Shown: positions 46,599 through 56,550 of the stretch, one piece after another
How the letters are laid out: every line of letters starts with the position of its first letter
Numbering within the stretch: the first letter of the stretch is position 1
NCBI RefSeq assembly: GCF_014131735.1
Contig: NZ_CP039121.1
Span: 1,922,001-1,986,000, forward strand
Source: Lactiplantibacillus plantarum
GTDB taxonomy: Bacteria > Bacillota > Bacilli > Lactobacillales > Lactobacillaceae
Direction: 5' to 3'
DNA length: 64,000 bases
The notes under the pieces: model-generated
Databases searched by the model: none
Told to the model about the DNA's origin: nothing
Seen by the model: only the letters and a program-made list of their open reading frames with translations
Program-made: the position numbers and the translations under genes

Positions 46599-47162
46599 TT
46601 ACCCGACCTCCGTTACTTTTTGGTAAATGGTAATGACCGTAATACCGTAATCTTGTTGTCTGATCAATTCAAATCCGGGTAAGACCGTTGGCAAGTTCGC
46701 ATTCGTATCCGTCTCACAAATGACCCGGCAACCCGGATTCAGCAATCCTAGTGCATCACAATGCTGAATATCCTTCACAATCTGTTGCTTGGCATAGGGT
46801 GGGTCTAAAAACACCCAATCAAAGTGTTCATCTTGGGATGCTAATCGGTCCAAAATACGCTCAGCATCGCCTTTGATAACTTCAAATCGTTCGGGGGCCT
46901 TTGTAACGGCAATGTTATCCTTGATCGTCTTGATGGCTTGATACTGCCGATCAATCAAGACGGCCCGAGCCACTCCGCGTGATACAGCTTCGATACTCAA
47001 GCCACCGCTCCCAGCAAATAAGTCTAGGGACTGCCCACCATCGAAATAGGGGCCAATAATATTAAAAACAGCTTCTTTAACCTTGTCCGTTGTCGGCCGA
47101 GTTTGCATGCCTGGCACGGCTTTGAGCCGCCGACCACCAAAGTCTCCTGCTACAATTCGCAT
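46599..47162 (-). CDS. rsmD: 16S rRNA (guanine966-N2)-methyltransferase
   Basis: A 187-residue SAM methyltransferase. MRIVAGDFGGRRLKAVPGMQTRPTTDKVKEAVFNII at the N-terminus, SAM-binding LDLFAGSGGLSIEA (about 46-59) and the catalytic LDPPYAK (about 119-125). Three bases separate it from coaD. Near-universal gene, normal length. Confidence 0.95.
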   Translation of the reverse strand: MRIVAGDFGGRRLKAVPGMQTRPTTDKVKEAVFNIIGPYFDGGQSLDLFAGSGGLSIEAVSRGVARAVLIDRQYQAIKTIKDNIAVTKAPERFEVIKGDAERILDRLASQDEHFDWVFLDPPYAKQQIVKDIQHCDALGLLNPGCRVICETDTNANLPTVLPGFELIRQQDYGITVITIYQKVTEVG

Positions 47163-47177
47163 TTCATCTTCACCAAC

Positions 47178-47480
47178 TTAATCCTCATCATCGTCATCAG
47201 GCGCACCAGTCGTGGTTGGCTTAAAAAAGCCTTGATCCACACGTTCGCCAAAGTTCATTGCAACGTCCGGGCGGTATGACGGTTCAACCCTGCGGACAAA
47301 ATTTAATTTTTTGATTTTCGTGGTCGCGGCCGGAATTTGACTTTCATCCATGTACAAGACCACATAATGCTCTTTACGCGATTGGTATTGAATTAATCCA
47401 AAACGTTTCAATTGACGCACCTGCTTCATCGAATGCATATAAACGATGAGCGACCGGCGCGGTTTAACTGTAAAATCCAT
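47178..47480 (-). CDS. YlbG family protein (DUF2129)
   Basis: A 100-residue protein with no enzyme motif: VKPRRSLIVYMHSMKQVRQLKRFGLIQYQSRKEHYVVLYMDE is the conserved part, followed by KKLNFVRRVEPSYRP and an acidic tail ending DDDDED. Its family always sits upstream of rsmD in Firmicutes and its function is unknown. AGAGGTGAGG lies before the ATG. It leads the ylbG-rsmD-coaD-ylbL operon. Confidence 0.88.
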   Translation of the reverse strand: MDFTVKPRRSLIVYMHSMKQVRQLKRFGLIQYQSRKEHYVVLYMDESQIPAATTKIKKLNFVRRVEPSYRPDVAMNFGERVDQGFFKPTTTGAPDDDDED

Positions 47481-47515
47481 CGAACCTCACCTCTTCTACT
47501 AGCGTTTCTGTTTAA

Positions 47516-47544
47516 ATGTTAGGCTAGATTCAGCATTTCGTCAA
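47516..47544 (-). promoter_or_regulatory. Promoter of ylbG-rsmD-coaD-ylbL
   Basis: Minus strand TTGACG (47539-47544), 17-bp spacer, TAACAT (47516-47521). Confidence 0.7.
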
Positions 47545-47592
47545 CTAAGTTCTTAACTACGCAGTGGTTTTTATTGGCGAAGCGCTGAAGCT

Positions 47593-47628
47593 AAAAAACA
47601 CTAGTAACCTAAGCCACTAGTGTTTTTG
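47593..47628 (-). terminator. pyc terminator
   Basis: A perfect 12-bp stem (AAAAACACTAGT at 47594-47605, complement at 47616-47627) with T-run. Confidence 0.88.
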
Positions 47629-47640
47629 CTTGAAATATCC

Positions 47641-50600
47641 TTATTGTGGTGCAATCTCGAGCAGTAAGTCATCCGTCTGAATGACGTCACCCGCATTAAC
47701 ATAAATATGTTCGATGACCCCATCTTCCGGTGCCTGAATGGTTGTCTCCATCTTCATTGCTTCCGTCACAAGTAATGGCTCACCTTTCTTAACCGTTTGG
47801 CCCTTCTTAACTAACAGTTTCAGAACTGAACCACTCATCGTTGCGCCAACTTCATCTTCATTAGTTGGTTCCGCCTTGCGCGTGCTGGTTGCCGATTGGT
47901 GAATGGCATTGTCCTTGACCATAATCTCTTGATTTTGACCATTGATACTAAAGTAAAGTGTCCGGACACCATCGACATCGGGATCACTAATCTGATTAAG
48001 CTTGACGATCATCGTCTTACCTTTGGCTAACTCAATATTGACCGTCTCACCGAGCCGCATGCCTTGGAAAAAGGTCGGTGTGTCTAACAGTGATACGTGC
48101 CCGTAGCGCTTATGGCTAGCATCGTAATCCATGAATACTTTCGGGTACAGGATGTAGCTGAGCACTTCCTGATGGCTCGCTTCATGACCAAGCTTAGCCG
48201 ATAGCTCTGCTTTGACCGCAGCAAAGTCAGCTGGTTTGGCTAAACTACCGGGCCGCACAGTCAACGCTGGCTGGCCTTTCAAGACGATCTGCTGGAGCTT
48301 CTTTGGAAAGCCTCCGACTGGTTGACCAAGATTGCCAGCAAAGAAGTTGATGACCGATGCTGGGAAATCGAGCTTGGTACCCTGATTATAAACATCGTCC
48401 GGTGTCAAGTGATTTTCCATCATGAACAGGGCCATGTCACCAACAACTTTAGAGCTGGGCGTAACTTTGATAATATCACCAAACATATCATTGACCGTCG
48501 CATACATCGTCTTAACTTCTTCCCAACGATCCCCGAGACCAACAGCCTTAGCTTGTTGCTGCAAGTTAGAATATTGTCCACCCGGCATCTGCGTCTGATA
48601 AATATCCGTTTGGGGGCCGGTCATACCATTCGAGAAGTCTTGGTAGTACGGCCGTACGCCTTGCCAATACCGATTGATAGCTTCAACGTTGTTAATATCA
48701 ACATCAGGTTGCCGATCATTGTGGGCTAATGCGTAATACAACGAGCTCATTGATGGTTGGCTGGTCGTGCCTGATAGCGCACTCGCAGCAACATCGACCA
48801 CGTCAACACCAGCTTCCACTGCTCGGGCATAGGTAAAGATTCCATTACCAGTCGTATCATGCGTATGCAGATGAACTGGCACGGACAGCGCGTCTTTCAA
48901 CGTCGATACTAATTCATAGGCGGCCTCTGGCTTTAACACACCCGCCATATCCTTGATGGCAATAATATCGGCACCAGTTGATTGCAGATCCAAGGCCAGC
49001 TGACGATAATAATCAAGATTGTATTTTTGCCGATCAGGGTTCATAATGTCGCCCGTATAACAGATCGTGGCTTCCGCAATCTTCCCGGTTTCCTTGACGG
49101 CCTGAATACTCTTTTCCATTTGAGGAACCCAATTCAAACTGTCAAAAATGCGGAAAACATCAATGCCACTCTTAGCTGCTTCTAAGATAAATTCGCGAAT
49201 CACATTATCTGGATAGTTCTGGTAACCCACCGCATTGGAACCACGGAACAACATTTGGAAGAGTGTCCGGGGCATTGCCTGCCGAAGTACTTTCAGCCGA
49301 TTCCAGGGGTTTTCATTTAGAAAACGATAGGCCACATCGAACGTCGCACCACCCCACATCTCATAGGAGAATAACTGTGGCAACGCTTTTTGTGAAGCCG
49401 CGGCAACGGCTAACATATCCTTCGTCCGCATCCGCGTTGCAAATAAACTCTGATGCGCATCCCGCATGGTCGTATCTGTTAATAACACTTGCTTCTGGGC
49501 TAACAACCACTGTTGTAATCCCTGGACACCTTGTTGATCCAACACGTCTTTTGCCGTGACGATGTCGGGTGCGATCGGTTGAAAATCATCCTTAAACTCA
49601 ACGTCCGGATAGTACTTCTTCGAATGTTGGGCAACGTCAGCGAAACCATTGACCGTCACATTCCCAATATACTTCAACATCTTATCTTCACGTTGCGTAT
49701 CGTCAGGGAATTTGAAGAGCGTTGGGGTCTGATCAATAAACCGGGTCCCCGCTTCACCTGCTTGGAACGTTGGGTTGTCAATCACATTCAGCATAAACGG
49801 AATGTTCGTCTTCACGCCGCGAATATCGAACTCAACTAGGACGCGTCGCATTTTATGAACGGCCGCTTTGAAGCTCCGCGCCGCAACACAAGCCTTTACA
49901 AGCAGTGAATCAAAATAAGGCGTTACGATTGCGCCGGAATAGGTATTACCAGCATCCAAACGAACCCCATTACCACCTGGTGACCGGTACGTCTCGATGC
50001 GACCAGTATCTGGCATAAAATCATTTGCGGGATCTTCCGTCGTAATTCGACACTGAATTGCCGCACCCTTATATGTCAATGCGTCTTGATGTGGTAACCG
50101 TAAATCCTCGAATAGGTCACCACCCATCGCAATTTTGAGCTGAGCATGGACAATATCGATTTCGGTAATCATTTCTGTCACCGTATGTTCAACTTGAACC
50201 CGCGGATTAACTTCCATGAAGTAGAATTGGTCCCCTTCAACCAAGAATTCAACCGTTGCGGCGTTTAAATAGTGTACACTCTTCATCAAGTCGACTGCGG
50301 CGTTACAGATCTTTTGACGCAACTCGATTGGCAGGGCCACGGCCGGTGCAAATTCAATCACTTTTTGATTACGGCGCTGAACAGAACAGTCACGTTCAAA
50401 TAAATGCATGACATTGCCGTGAGCATCCGCTAAAATCTGGACTTCAATGTGTTTGGGATTCGCGATGAATTTTTCCAAGTAAATCTCGTCATCACCAAAG
50501 GATTGCATGGCCTCTGAACGGGCACGGTCAAAAGCTTCTTGTAATTCAGAAGCTTCATGAACGATGCGCATTCCCCGACCACCACCACCCATGGCAGCTT

Positions 50601-51075
50601 TGATCATAATTGGATAACCGTATTGCTGAGTAAACTGTAACGCCTCGTTCAGGCTAGTAACCGGGTGTAAGGTGCTCGGAATCGTCTGCACGCCGGCATC
50701 GCGAGCTACACGTTTGGCCGTAATCTTATCACCAAACATCTCGAGGTGCTCTGGCTTAGGACCAACGAAGGTCATGCCTTCTTCAGCAATCCGCCGAGCA
50801 AAAGTAGCATTTTCAGATAAAAAGCCGTAACCTGGGTGAATCGCATCCACATGATTTTCTTTAGCAATGCGAATAATATCTTCAATATCCAGGTAAGCCG
50901 CAATCGGCGCCTTACCCTCACCTACTAAGTACGCTTCATCAGCTTTAAAACGGTGAACTGAAAACTCATCTTCTTTGGCGTAAATCGCAACAGTCTGAAG
51001 GCCTAATTCGTGGCAAGCACGAATGACCCGGGTCGCAATTTCACCACGGTTAGCAATTAATACTTTCTTCACCAA
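47641..51075 (-). CDS. pyc: Pyruvate carboxylase
   Basis: Carboxylates pyruvate to oxaloacetate. 1144 residues in a single chain. Biotin carboxylase domain (about 1-450) with AAMGGGGRGMRIV (about 159-171) and MEVNPRVQVEHTVTE; carboxyltransferase domain (about 530-800) with LLTDTTMRDAHQSLFATRMRT, MWGGATFDV and VHLHTHDTTG; allosteric/PC tetramerisation region; C-terminal biotinyl domain with LVTEAMKMETTIQAP (Lys near residue 1110). It feeds aspartate and the amino acids derived from it. It starts 27 bp after ftsW, so the two share a message. Confidence 0.98.
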   Translation of the reverse strand: MVKKVLIANRGEIATRVIRACHELGLQTVAIYAKEDEFSVHRFKADEAYLVGEGKAPIAAYLDIEDIIRIAKENHVDAIHPGYGFLSENATFARRIAEEGMTFVGPKPEHLEMFGDKITAKRVARDAGVQTIPSTLHPVTSLNEALQFTQQYGYPIMIKAAMGGGGRGMRIVHEASELQEAFDRARSEAMQSFGDDEIYLEKFIANPKHIEVQILADAHGNVMHLFERDCSVQRRNQKVIEFAPAVALPIELRQKICNAAVDLMKSVHYLNAATVEFLVEGDQFYFMEVNPRVQVEHTVTEMITEIDIVHAQLKIAMGGDLFEDLRLPHQDALTYKGAAIQCRITTEDPANDFMPDTGRIETYRSPGGNGVRLDAGNTYSGAIVTPYFDSLLVKACVAARSFKAAVHKMRRVLVEFDIRGVKTNIPFMLNVIDNPTFQAGEAGTRFIDQTPTLFKFPDDTQREDKMLKYIGNVTVNGFADVAQHSKKYYPDVEFKDDFQPIAPDIVTAKDVLDQQGVQGLQQWLLAQKQVLLTDTTMRDAHQSLFATRMRTKDMLAVAAASQKALPQLFSYEMWGGATFDVAYRFLNENPWNRLKVLRQAMPRTLFQMLFRGSNAVGYQNYPDNVIREFILEAAKSGIDVFRIFDSLNWVPQMEKSIQAVKETGKIAEATICYTGDIMNPDRQKYNLDYYRQLALDLQSTGADIIAIKDMAGVLKPEAAYELVSTLKDALSVPVHLHTHDTTGNGIFTYARAVEAGVDVVDVAASALSGTTSQPSMSSLYYALAHNDRQPDVDINNVEAINRYWQGVRPYYQDFSNGMTGPQTDIYQTQMPGGQYSNLQQQAKAVGLGDRWEEVKTMYATVNDMFGDIIKVTPSSKVVGDMALFMMENHLTPDDVYNQGTKLDFPASVINFFAGNLGQPVGGFPKKLQQIVLKGQPALTVRPGSLAKPADFAAVKAELSAKLGHEASHQEVLSYILYPKVFMDYDASHKRYGHVSLLDTPTFFQGMRLGETVNIELAKGKTMIVKLNQISDPDVDGVRTLYFSINGQNQEIMVKDNAIHQSATSTRKAEPTNEDEVGATMSGSVLKLLVKKGQTVKKGEPLLVTEAMKMETTIQAPEDGVIEHIYVNAGDVIQTDDLLLEIAPQ

Positions 51076-51102
51076 AATCCCTCATTTCCAAATAAAATCG
51101 TC

Positions 51103-52269
51103 TTAGCCTGCCTGTCGAACTGTATTAAGGCGCGCCATTTTTTCAAGTGCACTAATGTTTAATACCAATCCTAGTGAAAGCGTCAATACCATCATGCTAG
51201 AACCACCATAACTCATGAATGGGAAGGTCACCCCAGTAATCGGAATCAGACCAACGATCCCACCCACATTAATAAATGCTTGAATGGTCATGTAGGCTGC
51301 GACACCGTAACAGACCAACGCGTTGAACGTATTAGTCGCACGAACCCCGATATAGATCGTGCGCATCACGATGACAAGTAGTAAGCCCATTACGATTAAA
51401 ATGCCAATTAGTCCGAGTTCTTCGGCAGTGATTGACATAATAAAATCAGTGTTCGGTTCGGGTAAATAACCACGTTTTTGCAAACTATTCCCAATCCCAA
51501 CGCCTGTCAAACCACCGTTTGAGATGGCATAGTAAGAGTTGACTAACTGTGTCCCCGCTCCTGAAGCCGTTTTAAACGGATTCAGGAAACCGAGAAACCG
51601 CCGTAACTGATAAGAATTTGCAAAAGCACTTTGGGGCATGCGACTCACTAAAGGCACTAAAATCCATTCAAAGGCAGCGACCGCCCCAGCAAAGACACCA
51701 ACACCTACAAAGTATGAAATGCCACTCGCAAACAAGATAACCGCCGCGATGGCTAAATTAATCGTGGCCCCACCAAGGTCGGGTTGCACAAAAATCAGTA
51801 AAATCATCGCGAACAACATCACAAACTGAGCACCCAATTCACGGATTCGAGCCACCCCAAAATGTGCCTCCCGTTGAGAAATAATTGATGCCAAGTAAAT
51901 GATCAGGTAAAACTTGCAAAATTCAGCTGGTTGGATCGAGACTGGTCCCAAAATGATCCAGCCAGCCGCCCCATTAATTGATTGACCAACCAATCGGAGG
52001 AGAACCAGAACAAATAACATCGCAAACCCTAACATACCAAGTAACTTGGTTTGCTTAAAATAGTCGATCTTCAAATTCATACAAACCAAGGTGATCACTA
52101 AGCCTAAGACGACCCAGATCAGTTGTTTAACTAAATAACCGGTGGGTGTCGAACCGTTTTGTGCGGCTACGTATGAACTCGATGAATAGACCATGACAAC
52201 ACCGATCCCGCTGAGAATCAAATACGGGATAAACAGCACATAGTCCATATAGTGTAACTTTTTCCACAT
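51103..52269 (-). CDS. ftsW: FtsW/RodA/SpoVE-family peptidoglycan polymerase (SEDS)
   Basis: A 388-residue membrane protein with about ten helices. Conserved blocks: VMVYSSSSYVAAQ near the start, ILGPVSIQPAEFCKF (about 108-122), QPDLGGATI, RRFLGFLNPF, GVGIGNSLQKRGYLPEPNTDFIMSITAEELGLIG (about 254-287) and GVTFPFMSYGGSSM. These are SEDS glycosyltransferase motifs. The ftsW-pyc order matches B. subtilis ftsW-pycA, favouring FtsW over RodA. ATG 52269 (MWKKLHYMDY) is chosen; an upstream extension would cover the promoter. Confidence 0.92.
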   Translation of the reverse strand: MWKKLHYMDYVLFIPYLILSGIGVVMVYSSSSYVAAQNGSTPTGYLVKQLIWVVLGLVITLVCMNLKIDYFKQTKLLGMLGFAMLFVLVLLRLVGQSINGAAGWIILGPVSIQPAEFCKFYLIIYLASIISQREAHFGVARIRELGAQFVMLFAMILLIFVQPDLGGATINLAIAAVILFASGISYFVGVGVFAGAVAAFEWILVPLVSRMPQSAFANSYQLRRFLGFLNPFKTASGAGTQLVNSYYAISNGGLTGVGIGNSLQKRGYLPEPNTDFIMSITAEELGLIGILIVMGLLLVIVMRTIYIGVRATNTFNALVCYGVAAYMTIQAFINVGGIVGLIPITGVTFPFMSYGGSSMMVLTLSLGLVLNISALEKMARLNTVRQAG

Positions 52270-52345
52270 GAGCTTAAATCCCACCCTAATTAATATCTCA
52301 ATTCGGATTATCCCCCACAATAACGCGAACTGTTTGCTTGCAACA

Positions 52346-52354
52346 ATTATAGCA
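52346..52354 (-). promoter_or_regulatory. ftsW extended -10 element
   Basis: Minus strand TGCTATAAT: a perfect TATAAT with TGn. The -35 is poor, as often with extended -10 promoters. Confidence 0.6.
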
Positions 52355-52626
52355 TAAGTCGATTTTAACACAGCATTTTCACATATTAATTTGTTGTTTT
52401 TTAATCAAGTTTGGATTACTGATTTACAAACTAGTGCGTTTAGCCTCATTAGTAACCGGCTGGCCAACGCCTCCAAATCAGTGTATTTCCCTTAATAAAC
52501 GTACCTAGACAATTTGAACAACCCGCGCCGTTCCGGCACTTGACGTCGGAATGAATTTGTCGCGCATTGCCACCCATAACGCGATAAGCGCCCCCGCAAG
52601 AGCCAACAATCGACAACGTGAACGAT

Positions 52627-52672
52627 AAAATAGCCGTGGTAAGCCCTATTTAGGACCCACCACAGCTATTTT
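52627..52672 (-). terminator. Terminator of the exosortase operon
   Basis: A 14-bp stem with one mismatch (AAAATAGC.GTGGT and partner) with TTTT on the minus strand. Confidence 0.8.
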
Positions 52673-52731
52673 GGATTGCTAACCGCTCGTTAACGATCGC
52701 TTTCGTGTCACGCACTGGGACGATTGCACGC

Positions 52732-54321
52732 TCACTCGGACTCATCTGCCGCAATCGCGGCTCGCAACTTACGCTGATACCAATCCCTAACACGCCGGAC
52801 ATTCGCAACTGCCCGTTCAAATGAGAATGCGCCCAGTAATAGCAGGCACGGTAAGTACTGAATTAGGTACCGACTCCGACCACCTTCGAACAAGAGGAGG
52901 AAGATAAACCCACCAATCATCGCCAACCGGAGCAATTGAATCAATTGCCAGCGCGGGCCAAAACCCAACGCGATAATCACGAGTAGCACTAACCACCACA
53001 GTTGCGCCACAAACCGAAAATCTGCAATATGGCGACCGTATAAATAAATAAAGTTTTTTAACCAATTACTAAAGCCCTGGTTGCTTGGTTTTTGATTTTC
53101 GCGAAAGAAATTGCCTTCCTTCAACCAGCCAAAGGTCCCGTCAGCAGTATTATTGCGTTGCTTTTTTACCAAGAATTCAAGGTAACCCCACGGTCCCAGT
53201 TTCTTGAGCTGACGCTTCAGCATCTTGATTGAGTAAGCCGTTTTTTGTGCCTTGGTGGGCAAAACGGCCATCTGTATCGCCTGCTTTTCACTATACCCGC
53301 CGGTGCCGTAAACGCCCATGGCCATAAAATGAATCGCCGGAATCGACCTTGATTTATCGATTTTGATATACGTCTGGTTCTGGATGGCCTGATTCGTATA
53401 ATGATAAGTGAGGCCGGCACTTTCGAGCATCAAGATTGCCATGGCGACCGTCACAAAAATCATCATCGTTTGTGAACCCTGCCGCGACCGCAAGCGTGCT
53501 AAAAAGCTGATGATGGCAATGGCGATTACCGGAATAATGGATGAGGGTTTCATGAAGTACGTTAATGTCACACTCACGCCAAACCCGACGGCGGCGGCCA
53601 CACGCAGTAACGGCGGTCGCTTCGTTTGACTCATCACAAAATAGCACAGCATGAAAAACGAAACCAGCGGCAGTCCCCAAGCATCCGTATACGGCATAAT
53701 AATACTTGGAAAAACCGCCAACCAACCGGCGTGCAGATACATAGCGATTCCTAACGCCGAGCGTCGTACCACAAATACGCTCATTAAATTGAAAGCTGCT
53801 GAAAGATCGACAAAAAACAGCGTCACGTAATCAAAAAATTGCCACGAAGTTTGACCAGTCACTTCCGATAGCCAGTGCATAAAAAGCATGATTGGCATGT
53901 TGTTTTGATTAAGACTGTAATACGCCGTCACGCCCACCTCCTGGACGTGTTTCGCACTGGTAGCCGCATAGTGGAGCATCCCAGCGTCAAAGCCACTGAC
54001 GGGATGGACAAATGTCACGAATACGAGCTGACCAATAAAAACAAGTGCTAACAAGACACCAGCCGTCCGGAGCTGATTTGTGATTAGTAGTCGATATAGC
54101 ACCCGATGAACGCGCGGATACGCATAGTTCATAATCAACACGGCGACAATCATAATAATCAACCCCGTCGTCAATAAGGTCGTACTCGTCCCAAACGTCG
54201 CGTTATCCCCTAAAATAATATTCGGCGACATTACTGCAAATAACAACATTGGTGCAAATAGTAACCACCAAACGCTCGTAATCATCTTCTGACTAAATTG
54301 ATAAAAATAACGTCTCATCAT
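52732..54321 (-). CDS. XrtG-associated membrane glycosyltransferase (TIGR03766-like)
   Basis: A 529-residue protein with about 11-12 membrane helices and an extracellular loop with many basic and polar residues (about 300-420), of the dolichyl-phosphate-mannose-mannosyltransferase-like (GT39/GT-C) type. The first loop has VTFVHPVSGFDAGMLHYAA, with an Asp where GT-C enzymes keep a catalytic acid. I recall that NCBI defines a family of XrtG-associated glycosyltransferases, TIGR03766, of this kind; the match is by position and topology. It follows the GT2 gene. The start is uncertain: ATG 54321, ATG 54318 or GTG 54348, none with a strong SD. Confidence 0.75.
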   Translation of the reverse strand: MMRRYFYQFSQKMITSVWWLLFAPMLLFAVMSPNIILGDNATFGTSTTLLTTGLIIMIVAVLIMNYAYPRVHRVLYRLLITNQLRTAGVLLALVFIGQLVFVTFVHPVSGFDAGMLHYAATSAKHVQEVGVTAYYSLNQNNMPIMLFMHWLSEVTGQTSWQFFDYVTLFFVDLSAAFNLMSVFVVRRSALGIAMYLHAGWLAVFPSIIMPYTDAWGLPLVSFFMLCYFVMSQTKRPPLLRVAAAVGFGVSVTLTYFMKPSSIIPVIAIAIISFLARLRSRQGSQTMMIFVTVAMAILMLESAGLTYHYTNQAIQNQTYIKIDKSRSIPAIHFMAMGVYGTGGYSEKQAIQMAVLPTKAQKTAYSIKMLKRQLKKLGPWGYLEFLVKKQRNNTADGTFGWLKEGNFFRENQKPSNQGFSNWLKNFIYLYGRHIADFRFVAQLWWLVLLVIIALGFGPRWQLIQLLRLAMIGGFIFLLLFEGGRSRYLIQYLPCLLLLGAFSFERAVANVRRVRDWYQRKLRAAIAADESE

Positions 54322-54422
54322 TAATCTACTTCGTTTGAATTCTTGCACCTGAACTAAACAATCAAGATATTCCGCTAACTTCGCGTGATATCTTGTAGTC
54401 AGCCAACACGTGCCGCTTCAAC

Positions 54423-55775
54423 TCATTTTCCTTTCCGGCGTCGATAGTGATTGTGGATTGTACGCCTATCATCACGTAAGACGGCCAACAACCGTTGCCA
54501 TTCTTCGGTGAACCCCCGCATTTTCCAAGTTGCCTGGGTCGTCATCGCATTGATAACACCAATCAATCGAATCCAAGCTGTCAAAAACATATAAAGTGGC
54601 AGCGTTAATGTTAGCCACCATAAATGCTTGTAGAAATGGCGTTCTTCAGGATACGGCTTTAATAAAATACCAACACTAATAAAGTTAATAACCCCTACCA
54701 TGACGTATAAACTATAGATCAAGAGATATGAGAGCCCCACGACCACAGTTGAATAGCCAAAAGCAATCAAAACAATCGTCGCAAAAGTCCAAATCATTCG
54801 TGGAAACGTAAACGTGTGATCAATCATAATTCGCCGCACCAAAAATTCTTTGAAAAAGCCCTTGATGCTAGCTGTTTGTGACATATAATGTTGTGCAACT
54901 TCCAGTTCACCACGTTGCCAGCGCTGGCGTTGCGTATATAACTCGGAAAAGCCTGAAATTGGCGCCACATAAAAAATAGCATCTGCACAAATAACGACCT
55001 TTTTGCCTAAACGTGTCCGAATCTGAAACGTCATGTCCGTGTCCTCACCGATTGTATCGGTGTCATACAAGAAAGTTTCCATTAACACTTCCCGTCGAAA
55101 TGCCGAGAAAGCTCCTGACATGGTAAACAGCTGGTCACGGAACGACTCGATGGTACGGCCAGAAAGAAAAGCCTGTGCATATTCGTAATACTCATTTTTA
55201 GCCAACAGCCGATGCCACCAACCATGAACTTGCTTAACCAAGTTTCTTTGTGGGAGCACTGCCCCGGTCATGGCCGCAATCTGCTCATCGTTCTCGAACC
55301 GTAGTACCATATTTTTAATCGCGTTGGGTTCCAATAAACCATCACTATCAATATTAATGACATAACTACCAATACTCTCGTAAATGGCCGCGTTAAGCGC
55401 GCGAGCTTTCCCCTTGTCAGTATTGACATACCGTAAAAATAAATTAGGAAACGCATTTTGGGCGCGTGCATACGCCCCAAAACTATCATCGGTACTCTGA
55501 TTATTCGCCAAAATAATTTGCATGCTTTTTTTATCATACGTTTGATGATCGATGGAACGAATGCAGTCAAATAACGTATCTTCAGAATTATAAACCGGTA
55601 CAATGATGGTTACCCACGGCCACTTAGCAGGCGCTTTAAGCCGGGGCATGTGGCGATGTAGTCGCATTAACTTAATAGTCGACATAATTGCCGGAATAAT
55701 TTCCACCACGATCGGCACTAAGGCCCAGGTAATCCAAAACCCCATTCTAGTCAGCGCTAAGTTTATCCAGTACAT
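54423..55775 (-). CDS. XrtG-associated family 2 glycosyltransferase (TIGR03111-like)
   Basis: A 450-residue GT2 enzyme anchored by an N-terminal helix (about 12-30) and several C-terminal helices (about 310-420). Its cytoplasmic core has TIIVPVYNSEDTLFDCI (about 57-73), the donor DXD in VINIDSDGLLEP (about 140-151), GEDTDMTFQI (about 241-250) and QRQRWQRGELEVAQHY (about 283-298), the QxxRW motif of processive or polyprenol-linked synthases. ATG 55775 overlaps the exosortase stop (TGATG). The family TIGR03111, which I recall as always being next to the Gram-positive exosortase, fits. Confidence 0.85.
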   Translation of the reverse strand: MYWINLALTRMGFWITWALVPIVVEIIPAIMSTIKLMRLHRHMPRLKAPAKWPWVTIIVPVYNSEDTLFDCIRSIDHQTYDKKSMQIILANNQSTDDSFGAYARAQNAFPNLFLRYVNTDKGKARALNAAIYESIGSYVINIDSDGLLEPNAIKNMVLRFENDEQIAAMTGAVLPQRNLVKQVHGWWHRLLAKNEYYEYAQAFLSGRTIESFRDQLFTMSGAFSAFRREVLMETFLYDTDTIGEDTDMTFQIRTRLGKKVVICADAIFYVAPISGFSELYTQRQRWQRGELEVAQHYMSQTASIKGFFKEFLVRRIMIDHTFTFPRMIWTFATIVLIAFGYSTVVVGLSYLLIYSLYVMVGVINFISVGILLKPYPEERHFYKHLWWLTLTLPLYMFLTAWIRLIGVINAMTTQATWKMRGFTEEWQRLLAVLRDDRRTIHNHYRRRKGK

Positions 55776-56374
55776 CACAGGATTCGCTCCCTCCAATCAA
55801 TAAACTGCTGATAAAGTCCTCGAGCTAACTGTGAATAGGTAAAAACATTGTAATATAAGACAATGACCAGAACATAGAACAGTAACCGCCCAATCACTGA
55901 ATGAGCCAGAAAGAATGTTTGACCACCGCCAAAGTGAACAATCACAATCACCACGGACAGGCGTAATACATTAATCAAGTAAATATACAACAATCCAAAA
56001 ACACCATAAAACACCTTTTCACGGCGCTGGTAAGCCGGGTAAAAGGCTACTAGCGAAATAAATGCACACGTCTCAATGATTCCCGAGCATTCATAATCAA
56101 TCGACATGATTACCGGATTACCACTATTAATAATGTAGACCAGGCCCATTTTGAACATAATACTGCACCAACCGGTGATATCACTAAACAGCGCTACCCC
56201 ATGAATCACAGCGTGGGTAAAAAACCACACCCAATACGGACGACTAATTGCCGTCAAGATAAAAAAGAGCCCGGCGCTTCCCACAATGAAGTAGAAGGCA
56301 GATAGCCGAGCCCGTTTGAGCACTGACAGTCCGTATAACCATATCACAATCCCTAGTAGGATCTTTACATTCAT
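55775..56374 (-). CDS. xrtG: Exosortase family protein XrtG
   Basis: A 199-residue membrane protein with about six helices. The exosortase/archaeosortase signature residues are present and in the expected context: Cys96 in DYECSGI, Arg138 in NVLRLS, His158 in LAHSVIG. These are the proposed cysteine-protease-like residues that cut and re-attach C-terminally tagged proteins. It lacks any extra domain, as in the Gram-positive XrtG (TIGR03110-type) proteins. It is first in the operon, overlapping the GT2 gene. The likely substrate is encoded 931 bp upstream in the same direction. Family assignment from memory. Confidence 0.88.
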   Translation of the reverse strand: MNVKILLGIVIWLYGLSVLKRARLSAFYFIVGSAGLFFILTAISRPYWVWFFTHAVIHGVALFSDITGWCSIMFKMGLVYIINSGNPVIMSIDYECSGIIETCAFISLVAFYPAYQRREKVFYGVFGLLYIYLINVLRLSVVIVIVHFGGGQTFFLAHSVIGRLLFYVLVIVLYYNVFTYSQLARGLYQQFIDWRERIL

Positions 56375-56550
56375 CGTACATCAGTCCTATTAATTAGCTT
56401 ACCGACGCGCCTAAGCCGCCGGTGGTTATAAATTGATTGTCAGTAAATTAAATATCATTAGTTCAATAGTTATCGATTCAATTCACATCGTGCAAGTTAA
56501 TCTATCTTTAATCATGATTAAAACGTGCCAATTTTAGATTCCTGTTCGTC

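Larger units (their letters stand above)
52270..52731. other. 462-bp intergenic region upstream of ftsW
   Basis: Contains the ftsW promoter near 52346-52354 and, at 52627-52672, the terminator of the next operon. The middle (about 52370-52620) shows no open frame of note and no clear structure beyond a small TTCCG/CGGAA hairpin near 52534-52557. Confidence 0.5.
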
